A stretch of DNA of 5,113 bases from Candidatus Atribacteria bacterium (lineage in GTDB: Bacteria > Atribacterota > Atribacteria > Atribacterales > Atribacteraceae), in the NCBI GenBank assembly GCA_018056205.1, contig JAGPGC010000093.1, positions 1 to 5,113 on the forward strand. The letters run 5' to 3'. The notes beneath the pieces were generated by a model that did not search any database, was not told the DNA's origin, and saw nothing but the letters and a program-made list of their open reading frames with translations. The position numbers and the translations under genes are program-made. Positions 1-5,113 of this stretch are shown here, piece after piece (position 1 is the stretch's first letter; each line of letters opens with the position of its first letter).

Positions 1-1531
1 CTATAACTCTATTAACTAAATTATCAAGAAAATACCGGTCGTGGGATACGATAAGGACAGTTCCACTATATTCCATTAAAGCTTGTTGAAAAAGTTCATT
101 AGTACTCATATCCAGATGGTTGGTAGGTTCATCAAGAATTAAGAAATTCGTCTCGTTCATAAGAATTTTTGCTAAAGTTAATCGAGCTTTTTCTCCACCA
201 GATAGCACTGGAATCGGTTTGTAGATGTCATCACCAGAAAAAAGAAAGGCTCCTAAGAGATTTCTCTTTTCAACATCAAGCATTTTAGTCGGTATTGAGC
301 TGATTTCTTCCCAGATGGTATGAGTATAGTTGAGGTTTTGGGCACTTTCTTGAGAAAAGAAGGCAAGTTTCACTTTATTTCCATAAATAATTCGCCCGGA
401 AGTTGGAGATTCATTACCTGCTAAAATTCTGGTAAGTGTCGATTTTCCAGCTCCATTCACTCCAGCAAGAGCTACTTTTTCACCTCGATAGAGAGAAAAA
501 CTAATATTTTGGAATATAAAGCGGCCGTCATACTGCTTAGACAAATTTTCAACTTTGAGAACTTCCAACTCACTTCTTTCTCCATGGGGAAAGTGAATTG
601 ATACCGGTTTGGCTTCTTTTTCCCAGGTTATGAGATCGATTTTTTCTAACATTTTAATTCGACTTTGAACTTGAGCTGCTTTGGTGGCTTTATACCGAAA
701 ACGTTCGATAAAGGCTTCGTTTTTTTCAATTCTTTTCCGCTGAGTGTTAATTTCCTTTTCGATTAATTGCTGTTTTTGGTCTTTTTCTTTCAAATAATAG
801 GAATAATTGCCATGATAGAGATTTATTTTTCCATTAAAAATTTCAAAAGTTAGCTTAGTGATTTTGTCTAAAAATCGTCGGTCATGGGAGATCGTAACCA
901 GAGTGCCTGAATAATTCTCGAGGTACTTTTCCAGCCATTCCATATTATCGGTATCTAAGTGATTGGTGGGTTCATCAAGCAACATAATTTCTGGATTAGA
1001 AAGCAAAATTGAAGCTAAAAGTATTTTCATTTTCCAACCACCAGAGAATTCGGTACACAGTTTGTTGTAATCATTTTCTTCAAAACCTAAACCATGAAGA
1101 ATTTTTTTAGATTTTGCTTCAAAAGAATACCCATCAAGGATGGAAAAAAGGTGACATACCTCCTCATATTTTTTTAAAAGGCTTTGGTATCGACCAGATT
1201 GAGGCGAGGTATGAGCCATTTCATATTCGCAAGATTTTAAGGTAGTTTCAATAATTTTTAAGCCGGTAATATTCTTTAAAAAATCTATGATATTGATTGG
1301 TTCCAATTCCACCAAGTCTTGAGGAAGATATCCAAAAGTTTTATTTTTTGGAACATCTACTGTACCTCGGTCGGGCTGTACTTTGCCAAGAATAATTTGG
1401 AAAAGAGTCGTTTTGCCGGTTCCATTATTTCCTACCAAGCCAATACGATTATTTTCATTGATGGATAGGGAAAGATCATTAAAAAGAACCTTTCCATTAA
1501 AGCTTAGATAAATATTTTGAAGTTGTATCAT
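1..1531 (-). CDS. ABC-F family ATPase (YheS/Uup-like), 3' end outside window
   Basis: This is a soluble protein with two ABC ATPase cassettes and no membrane segments. ABC-F proteins bind the ribosomal E site and act in translation, antibiotic protection or ribosome rescue; the exact role here cannot be told. The 510 visible residues open with MIQLQNIYLSF. Cassette 1 has Walker A GNNGTGKTT (about 34-42), Q-loop Q71, signature FSGGW (162-166), Walker B plus catalytic Glu LLDEPTNHLD (184-193) and switch His in ISHDR. A charged linker (about 245-310) carries RFRYKATKAAQVQSR, typical of the ABC-F interdomain extension and most like YheS. Cassette 2 has Walker A GVNGAGKST (357-365), signature LSGGEKAR (443-450), LILDEPTNHLD (464-474) and VSHDR. 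Both catalytic Glu residues are intact. The reading frame runs off the window, so perhaps 100-130 residues are missing by comparison with the usual family length. The start at 1531 sits just ahead of the first conserved strand; its Shine-Dalgarno is weak. The gene is divergent from ygiQ. Family certain, subfamily tentative. Confidence 0.95.
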   Translation of the reverse strand, partial: MIQLQNIYLSFNGKVLFNDLSLSINENNRIGLVGNNGTGKTTLFQIILGKVQPDRGTVDVPKNKTFGYLPQDLVELEPINIIDFLKNITGLKIIETTLKSCEYEMAHTSPQSGRYQSLLKKYEEVCHLFSILDGYSFEAKSKKILHGLGFEENDYNKLCTEFSGGWKMKILLASILLSNPEIMLLDEPTNHLDTDNMEWLEKYLENYSGTLVTISHDRRFLDKITKLTFEIFNGKINLYHGNYSYYLKEKDQKQQLIEKEINTQRKRIEKNEAFIERFRYKATKAAQVQSRIKMLEKIDLITWEKEAKPVSIHFPHGERSELEVLKVENLSKQYDGRFIFQNISFSLYRGEKVALAGVNGAGKSTLTRILAGNESPTSGRIIYGNKVKLAFFSQESAQNLNYTHTIWEEISSIPTKMLDVEKRNLLGAFLFSGDDIYKPIPVLSGGEKARLTLAKILMNETNFLILDEPTNHLDMSTNELFQQALMEYSGTVLIVSHDRYFLDNLVNRVI

Positions 1532-1565
1532 TTCTCGCTATTCCCGAAAGCCATGATAAAATACG

Positions 1566-1581
1566 AATGTTTATTATATCA
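1566..1581 (-). promoter_or_regulatory. extended -10 promoter of the ABC-F gene
   Basis: Read on the minus strand, a perfect TATAAT (1578 down to 1573) is preceded by TGA (1581-1579), forming an extended -10 element TGNTATAAT. Transcription would start near 1566 and give a leader of about 35 bases before the ATG at 1531. The -35 region at a 17-base spacing (TGAAAA) matches the consensus poorly, which is usual for extended -10 promoters. This is a consensus match by eye only. Confidence 0.5.
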
Positions 1582-1673
1582 GAAACATAAGGTCTTTTTC
1601 AGGTAAAAGCTAATCAAAAAGAATGCCATTGAGGAAAGGGCTTATTAAGTTGTTAATAATTATAACTTCGAGT

Positions 1674-1730
1674 GCAATAAATTGCCCCTACATTTTTAAA
1701 TCTTTTTGTAGAGGCTTGATTAATCAAACC
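1674..1730. repeat. cluster of degenerate palindromes (GTAGGGGC-type)
   Basis: Three inverted repeats lie side by side. GCAAT-AA-ATTGC occupies 1674-1685. GCCCCTACA (1684-1692) pairs with TGTAGAGGC (1707-1715), with one C/A mismatch, around a 14-base loop. TTGATTAATCAA (1716-1727) is a perfect 12-base palindrome that extends to 1713-1730 with one mismatched pair. The arrangement looks like the end of one palindromic unit and the beginning of another, each carrying a GTAGGGG/CCCCTAC core as in many dispersed extragenic palindromes. The stem at 1684-1715 has a T-run in its loop rather than after it, so it is not a normal terminator. Its place in a repeat family is inference; copies elsewhere in the genome cannot be seen. 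Confidence 0.5.
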
Positions 1731-1734
1731 CGAA

Positions 1735-1740
1735 TATAAT
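1735..1740 (+). promoter_or_regulatory. -10 box upstream of ygiQ-like gene
   Basis: A perfect TATAAT stands 18 bases before the ATG at 1759. No good -35 exists at 16-18 bases; the nearest candidate, TTGATT at 1716-1721, leaves only a 13-base spacer. The palindrome TTGATTAATCAA (1716-1727) lies directly upstream, so it may be a binding site for an activator or repressor, or merely part of a repeat. If this box is used, the start near 1747 gives a leader of only about 12 bases. Confidence 0.4.
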
Positions 1741-1758
1741 ATTTGGAATAAAAAACCC

Positions 1759-3558
1759 ATGAAAAATTTCCTACCAACTAATAAAAGTGAAATGAAATAC
1801 CGAGGCTGGGATGAGCTGGATTTCATTCTGGTTTCGGGGGATGCCTATGTTGACCATCCTTCCTTCGGAACAGCAATCATATCCCGTTATTTGGAGAGCA
1901 GGGGATATCGAGTTGGAATATTACCTCAGCCGCGCTGGCAAGATTCCCGTGATTTTACTAAACTGGGAAGGCCTAGCTTAGCTTTTTTAGTAACTGCTGG
2001 AAATCTAGATTCAATGGTTAATCATTACACAGTTGCTAAAAGAAAAAGGCAGAAAGATGAATATTCACCAGGAGGAAAGATCGGTTTTCGACCCGATCGG
2101 GCAACTATCATATATTCACAAAAAATACGAGAAACCTATGGTGATATTCCCATCATTCTGGGAGGAATCGAAGCCAGCCTTAGACGATTAGCACATTACG
2201 ATTACTGGGAAAATCGGGTACGTCCTTCGCTGCTGGTTGATTCTGGCGCCGATCTTATCATTTATGGAATGGGAGAGAGAGCTATTGGTGAAGTTGCCGA
2301 TGCCTTGCAGGGTGGATTGAATATCAAGGATATTATCTATGTCAATGGCACAGTTTTTAAAACCAGTAATCTTCAACAGGCTTATCAACCAATCGTTCTT
2401 CCCTCCTATCAGGAAGTAAAAATATCAAAGAAGAAATTCGCTGAAAGTTTTTTCATCCAGTATCAAAATAATGACTCGTTTCAGGGGAAAACCTTGGTTG
2501 AGCCGACTAATAATCTATTTATCGTACAAAACCCACCGGCTATACCCCTTAGTCAAAAGGAGATTGATGAAATTTACTCATTTCCTTATATGAGAAATTA
2601 TCATCCCTATTACGAAAATTTAGGAGGAGTACCGGCAATTAAGGAAGTACGTTTCAGCATAACCAGCCATCGGGGTTGTTTTGGAGGATGTAATTTCTGT
2701 TCATTGAGTTTCCACCAGGGGAGAGTTATTCAATCTCGAAGTCAAGAGTCTATTTTAAAAGAAATTGAAGAATTGATTCATCTTCCCGATTTTAAAGGAT
2801 ATATCCATGATGTGGGAGGTCCCACTGCTAACTTTTATCACCTTGCCTGTCTAAAACAGGTAGAAAGAGGTCCCTGTAGTAAACGACAATGTTTGTTTCC
2901 CCATCCCTGTCACAACCTAAATGCAAATCATAGCGATTTTCTTGAACTACTTCGGAAAATCCGCCAGATCCCAGAAGTGAGGAAAGTTTTCATTCGATCT
3001 GGTATTCGCTACGATTATCTTCTGGCTGATCAAAATGATGATTTTTTTGAAGAGTTGTGTATTTATCATGTAAGTGGGCAACTCAAAGTGGCACCTGAAC
3101 ATGTTTCAAACGAAGTCCTGGAAAAAATGGGAAAACCAGGAAAGGAAGTTTATACTCAATTTGTTAAAAAGTATTTTGAAATCAATAAGAAGCATCATCT
3201 TAAGCACTACCTGGTTCCTTATTATATGTCGAGCCACCCTGGGTCTAACCTCAAAGCTGCAATTGAGCTAGCTGAGTATGTACGGGATATGGGATATAAC
3301 CCCGAACAGGTTCAGGATTTTTATCCTACCCCGGGAACCCTGTCAACTGTAATGTATTATACAGAACTCGATCCACGTAATCTGAAAAAGGTGTATGTCC
3401 CCAAGTCACCTCACGAAAAAGCTATGCAACGTGCCCTTATTCAATACCGCCGTCCCGAAAATTATAGCTTAGTAAGGGAAGCGCTTCTAAAGGCTGGTCG
3501 ATCTGATCTCATTGGTTATGGGAAGAAGTGCCTAATTCACCAGCGAGAGAATGAATAG
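1759..3558 (+). CDS. ygiQ: YgiQ family (UPF0313) radical SAM protein
   Basis: This is a complete 599-residue member of the YgiQ/UPF0313 family, cytoplasmic [4Fe-4S]/S-adenosylmethionine enzymes whose substrate I do not know to be established. The N-terminal family domain covers about residues 1-290, with the characteristic opening [18 protein letters not shown] and the motif [12 protein letters not shown], followed by GGIEASLRR. The radical SAM barrel follows, with cluster cysteines C307, C311 and C314 in [11 protein letters not shown] (CX3CX2C). Beyond it is a second cysteine group C364, C373, C378 and C384 within a region ending in CHNLNANH, then VAPEH, and the C-terminal signature [19 protein letters not shown]. 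The protein ends with [10 protein letters not shown], close to the usual end of short family members; the E. coli protein is longer. The start at 1759 fits the conserved N-terminus and an in-frame TGA (1717-1719) closes the frame upstream. No clear Shine-Dalgarno is present. The gene appears monocistronic, divergent from the ABC-F gene. Family assignment is very secure. Confidence 0.96.
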   Translation: MKNFLPTNKSEMKYRGWDELDFILVSGDAYVDHPSFGTAIISRYLESRGYRVGILPQPRWQDSRDFTKLGRPSLAFLVTAGNLDSMVNHYTVAKRKRQKDEYSPGGKIGFRPDRATIIYSQKIRETYGDIPIILGGIEASLRRLAHYDYWENRVRPSLLVDSGADLIIYGMGERAIGEVADALQGGLNIKDIIYVNGTVFKTSNLQQAYQPIVLPSYQEVKISKKKFAESFFIQYQNNDSFQGKTLVEPTNNLFIVQNPPAIPLSQKEIDEIYSFPYMRNYHPYYENLGGVPAIKEVRFSITSHRGCFGGCNFCSLSFHQGRVIQSRSQESILKEIEELIHLPDFKGYIHDVGGPTANFYHLACLKQVERGPCSKRQCLFPHPCHNLNANHSDFLELLRKIRQIPEVRKVFIRSGIRYDYLLADQNDDFFEELCIYHVSGQLKVAPEHVSNEVLEKMGKPGKEVYTQFVKKYFEINKKHHLKHYLVPYYMSSHPGSNLKAAIELAEYVRDMGYNPEQVQDFYPTPGTLSTVMYYTELDPRNLKKVYVPKSPHEKAMQRALIQYRRPENYSLVREALLKAGRSDLIGYGKKCLIHQRENE

Positions 3559-3566
3559 AAAGCAGT

Positions 3567-3656
3567 GATGAGTTTAAATTCACCCTCATCCTCACCTTCT
3601 TCACTCAAGGGAGGAAGAATACTATTATTATTTCAAATTTCTATTTCCCTCACCCC
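3567..3656. repeat. degenerate CCCTCA-type intergenic repeat with hairpin
   Basis: CCCTCATCC (3583-3591) and CCCTCACCCC (3647-3656) are imperfect direct copies flanking a hairpin. The hairpin stem is TTCTTC (3597-3602) with GAAGAA (3614-3619), plus inner CTC (3604-3606) with GAG (3611-3613), a bulged A3603 and an AAGG loop. A second short stem, GATGAG (3567-3572) with CTCATC (3585-3590), lies just after the ygiQ stop. The layout resembles decayed copies of the common CCCTCACCC...CAAGGGAG type of extragenic repeat. No U-run follows the hairpin, so it is a poor intrinsic terminator, though it may stabilise the 3' end of the ygiQ mRNA. Confidence 0.4.
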
Positions 3657-3756
3657 TTTGATTTGATAAAATGTTTTAAATTCTATTGAAGTCTTGGTTC
3701 TTTTAAAATCGCTGATAAAAAATACCATTTCTTTGGTTTATTGTCCTATCAGGTAA

Positions 3757-3789
3757 TCGGGAAAACCGAGGTGGTACTCATAAGATGAG
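3757..3789 (+). promoter_or_regulatory. strong Shine-Dalgarno between two small hairpins before tspO
   Basis: GAGGTG (3768-3773) is a strong ribosome-binding site, 11 bases before the ATG at 3785, and supports that start. TCGG (3757-3760) can pair with CCGA (3766-3769) around GAAAA, covering the first bases of the site. CTCAT (3777-3781) can pair perfectly with ATGAG (3785-3789) around AAG, hiding the start codon itself. Both stems are short (4 and 5 pairs), so control through them is a guess. Confidence 0.45.
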
Positions 3790-4324
3790 GCAGTATCGCA
3801 TTGAACAGATCCAAAATATAAAAAATTTTGGAAATCAAAAGAAAAAAATAGAATTCCAAGCTTGGAAACTCATAATTAGTATAGCAATTTGCCAAGGAGC
3901 AGGATTCATTGCCAGTTGGTATACAGCCGAGTCTATTTCAACCTGGTATGAAACCTTACAAAAACCTTCCTTTACGCCTCCCGGATGGTTAATTAGTCTA
4001 ATCTGGATCTTTCTCTATACTATCATGGGAATTGCATTTTATCTGATCTGGAAGAAAAGTTATATTAAAAAAGGCATTAGTTCAGCCCAAGTTTTCTTTT
4101 TTGTTCAACTTCTGTTGAATGTTTTATGGACTTTGGTTTTTTTTGGTTTTCAATTTCCGCTAGGGGGTATTTATACTATAATTCTCCTTTGGGTTTTCAT
4201 ACTTATTACCGCTATAAAGTTTTTTTTCATTAATCGGGTTGCGGGATATTTAATGATTCCCTATTTAATTTGGGTAAGTTTTGCCAGTATTTTAAATGCT
4301 TATATTGTCCAATTGAATAGATAG
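3785..4324 (+). CDS. tspO: TspO/MBR family membrane protein
   Basis: This is a complete 179-residue member of the TspO/MBR (translocator protein, peripheral benzodiazepine receptor) family. These five-helix membrane proteins bind porphyrins and cholesterol-like ligands, and in bacteria have been linked to tetrapyrrole handling and stress responses. Hydrophobic segments are seen at about 27-46, 68-88, 101-121, 127-149 and 152-174. Family hallmarks are the first loop WYETLQKPSFTPPGW (54-68), then IWIFLYTIMGIAFYLIW, the helix-3 motif LNVLWTLVFF, and the C-terminal PYLIWVSFASILN. The usual length is about 150-160 residues; the extra 20 or so are a polar, basic N-terminal stretch with KKKIEF. No ATG, GTG or TTG lies in frame between the start and the first helix, and the strong Shine-Dalgarno supports ATG 3785, so the extension seems real. 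The gene stands 226 bases after ygiQ and 148 before the next gene. The ligand in this organism is unknown. Confidence 0.93.
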   Translation: MRQYRIEQIQNIKNFGNQKKKIEFQAWKLIISIAICQGAGFIASWYTAESISTWYETLQKPSFTPPGWLISLIWIFLYTIMGIAFYLIWKKSYIKKGISSAQVFFFVQLLLNVLWTLVFFGFQFPLGGIYTIILLWVFILITAIKFFFINRVAGYLMIPYLIWVSFASILNAYIVQLNR

Positions 4325-4408
4325 GTTCTTCAGAATGCTTCTTGATTCTTCATTTAAAATAATAGAGTTTTATTTCTTACCTTTTTTTAAGGAATCTTGC
4401 TATAAATT

Positions 4409-4438
4409 TTGCGTTAATAGTTTGATGGATAATATATT
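4409..4438 (+). promoter_or_regulatory. probable sigma-70 type promoter of URO-D-like gene
   Basis: TTGCGT (4409-4414) and TATATT (4433-4438) are spaced by 18 bases and make a reasonable -35/-10 pair, predicting a transcript with a leader of roughly 28 bases. The surroundings are very AT-rich, so other -10-like boxes overlap (GATAAT at 4428-4433). No convincing terminator for tspO is visible in 4325-4408, so read-through from tspO is also possible. Confidence 0.35.
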
Positions 4439-4459
4439 TTATTGTTAGTAATTTTAAGG

Positions 4460-4465
4460 AAGGAG
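4460..4465 (+). promoter_or_regulatory. ribosome-binding site of URO-D-like gene
   Basis: AAGGAG lies 7 bases before the ATG at 4473, an ideal spacing. It fixes the start of the partial downstream gene. Confidence 0.75.
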
Positions 4466-4472
4466 AATAGTC

Positions 4473-5113
4473 ATGGAATTGAGTCCGAGAGAACGTATAA
4501 TTAAAGTTTTTAAGCGTCAGGGGAATTTAGATCGTATTCCCTGGAGCCTCCATTTTGGAGCAAGTTCCGCTTTTACTCCTGGTTCCTATAAAAAATTTAA
4601 TGATTTTACTAAGATAAAAGATGTAAATGACTTTTATCATTTAGAAGTCAGAATCGCTCATTCGGAAGAGGAAGAACCTCATTTCCATACTTCATCTTCA
4701 AATTTTGGTTTGCGTATGCTTCCAAACGGAATTAAAGAAGACTACTTTGAGCCTTCTCTTCCCCAAGGGTCATCAATGACTCCCTGGGGAGTTGGTTTAA
4801 TAGAATGGCCGGATAACCCAGGTTCAGAACAAATGATTCACCCTTTGGCGAATAAAAATGACTTGAAATCAATTGAAGAATATCCGATACCAGGAATAGA
4901 TCCGGAGAGCTTTCCAATTGTTCAGAAAAAAGCCAGTGAAATTAAATCATTAGGATATATTTCGTCAGCTTATTGTGGAAGCATCTATGAATGGTCCCAT
5001 TGGCTTCGGGGGATGGAAAATTTTATGGTTGACTTATTGGTTCGTCCAGATTTCGCCCAAACACTATTACGGAAGGTTGCTGATTTTACCTATCAGTTTG
5101 CCCGAGCTCATGC
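4473..5113 (+). CDS. uroporphyrinogen decarboxylase-superfamily protein, 3' end outside window
   Basis: Only the first 213 residues are visible, out of perhaps 330-400 usual for the family. The opening MELSPRERIIKVFKRQGNLDRIPWSLHFG matches the N-terminal pattern (PRERI...D R.PW) of URO-D-fold proteins. The later acidic/aromatic stretch TPWGVGLIEWPDN, then HPLANKNDLKSIEEYPIP and the helix RGMENFMVDLLVRPDFA, are also typical of the broad family. The RQAGRY-type substrate-binding motif that true HemE carries near its N-terminus is absent. This points to the MtaA/CmuA-like branch, whose characterised members transfer methyl groups to or from corrinoid proteins or coenzyme M, rather than to heme synthesis. 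The metal-binding His/Cys residues of that branch would lie mostly beyond the window, so activity cannot be judged. The strong Shine-Dalgarno 7 bases upstream fixes the start. No corrinoid protein or activator gene is visible beside it. Superfamily confident, function inferred. Confidence 0.85.
   Translation, partial: MELSPRERIIKVFKRQGNLDRIPWSLHFGASSAFTPGSYKKFNDFTKIKDVNDFYHLEVRIAHSEEEEPHFHTSSSNFGLRMLPNGIKEDYFEPSLPQGSSMTPWGVGLIEWPDNPGSEQMIHPLANKNDLKSIEEYPIPGIDPESFPIVQKKASEIKSLGYISSAYCGSIYEWSHWLRGMENFMVDLLVRPDFAQTLLRKVADFTYQFARAH

Noticed and set aside
1684..1715. Stem GCCCCTACA/TGTAGAGGC as an intrinsic terminator
   Set aside because: No gene on either strand ends nearby; it sits between two divergent starts, so a terminator role makes little sense.
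2188..2388. 66-codon open frame on the minus strand
   Set aside because: It lies wholly inside the well-supported radical SAM gene, shows no recognisable motif, and is a reading-frame shadow.
3074..3271. 65-codon plus-strand frame inside ygiQ
   Set aside because: It overlaps the conserved C-terminal half of the radical SAM protein in another frame and has no family features.
3766..3778. GAGGTGGTAC resembling the T-box core GGGTGGTACC
   Set aside because: It lies about 10 bases before the start codon with no room for an antiterminator/terminator pair, the CCGCG that normally follows is missing, and no stem I or specifier loop is apparent upstream. It is better explained as a Shine-Dalgarno.
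4380..4392. CCTTTTTTTAAGG as a tspO terminator
   Set aside because: The stem is only 4 weak pairs and the T-run is in the loop, not after the stem.
4732..4917. 61-codon minus-strand open frame
   Set aside because: It is antisense to the URO-D-like gene, with no ribosome-binding site or motif that would support it.

Overview
The window is 5113 bases of AT-rich bacterial DNA. It holds four protein-coding genes and no RNA gene, CRISPR array or insertion sequence that I can recognise. Two genes are cut by the window edges: an ABC-F ATPase on the minus strand at the left end, and a uroporphyrinogen-decarboxylase-superfamily protein on the plus strand at the right end. Between them lie two complete plus-strand genes, a YgiQ-type (UPF0313) radical SAM protein and a TspO/MBR membrane protein. 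The low GC, a radical SAM enzyme of this type, a URO-D-like protein that does not look like a true heme-pathway HemE, and GTAGGGGC-type intergenic palindromes would suit an anaerobe such as a member of Atribacterota, Thermotogota or a clostridial lineage. That is inference from style only; the sequence carries no taxonomic marker.

Layout: (1) 1-1531, minus strand, the first 510 residues of an ABC-F protein with both ATPase cassettes visible. (2) 1532-1758, a divergent intergenic region with a promoter facing each way and a small cluster of inverted repeats next to the ygiQ promoter. (3) 1759-3558, ygiQ-like radical SAM gene. (4) 3559-3784, a spacer holding a degenerate CCCTCA-type repeat with a hairpin, then a strong Shine-Dalgarno set among small hairpins. 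(5) 3785-4324, tspO-like gene. (6) 4325-4472, an AT-rich spacer with a probable promoter and a strong ribosome-binding site. (7) 4473-5113, the 5' part of a URO-D-like gene.

The spacers of 226 and 148 bases between the plus-strand genes argue against one tight operon. The ABC-F protein should act on ribosomes, the radical SAM protein has no established reaction, and TspO binds tetrapyrroles or related ligands in membranes. The URO-D-like protein more probably belongs to the corrinoid methyltransferase-like branch than to heme synthesis. TspO and a URO-D relative side by side hint at a shared tetrapyrrole or corrinoid theme, but the evidence is weak. I found no convincing new multi-gene system. 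The most interesting points are the palindrome cluster at the ygiQ promoter, the structured start region of tspO, the second cysteine cluster in the radical SAM protein, and the tspO/URO-D pairing.
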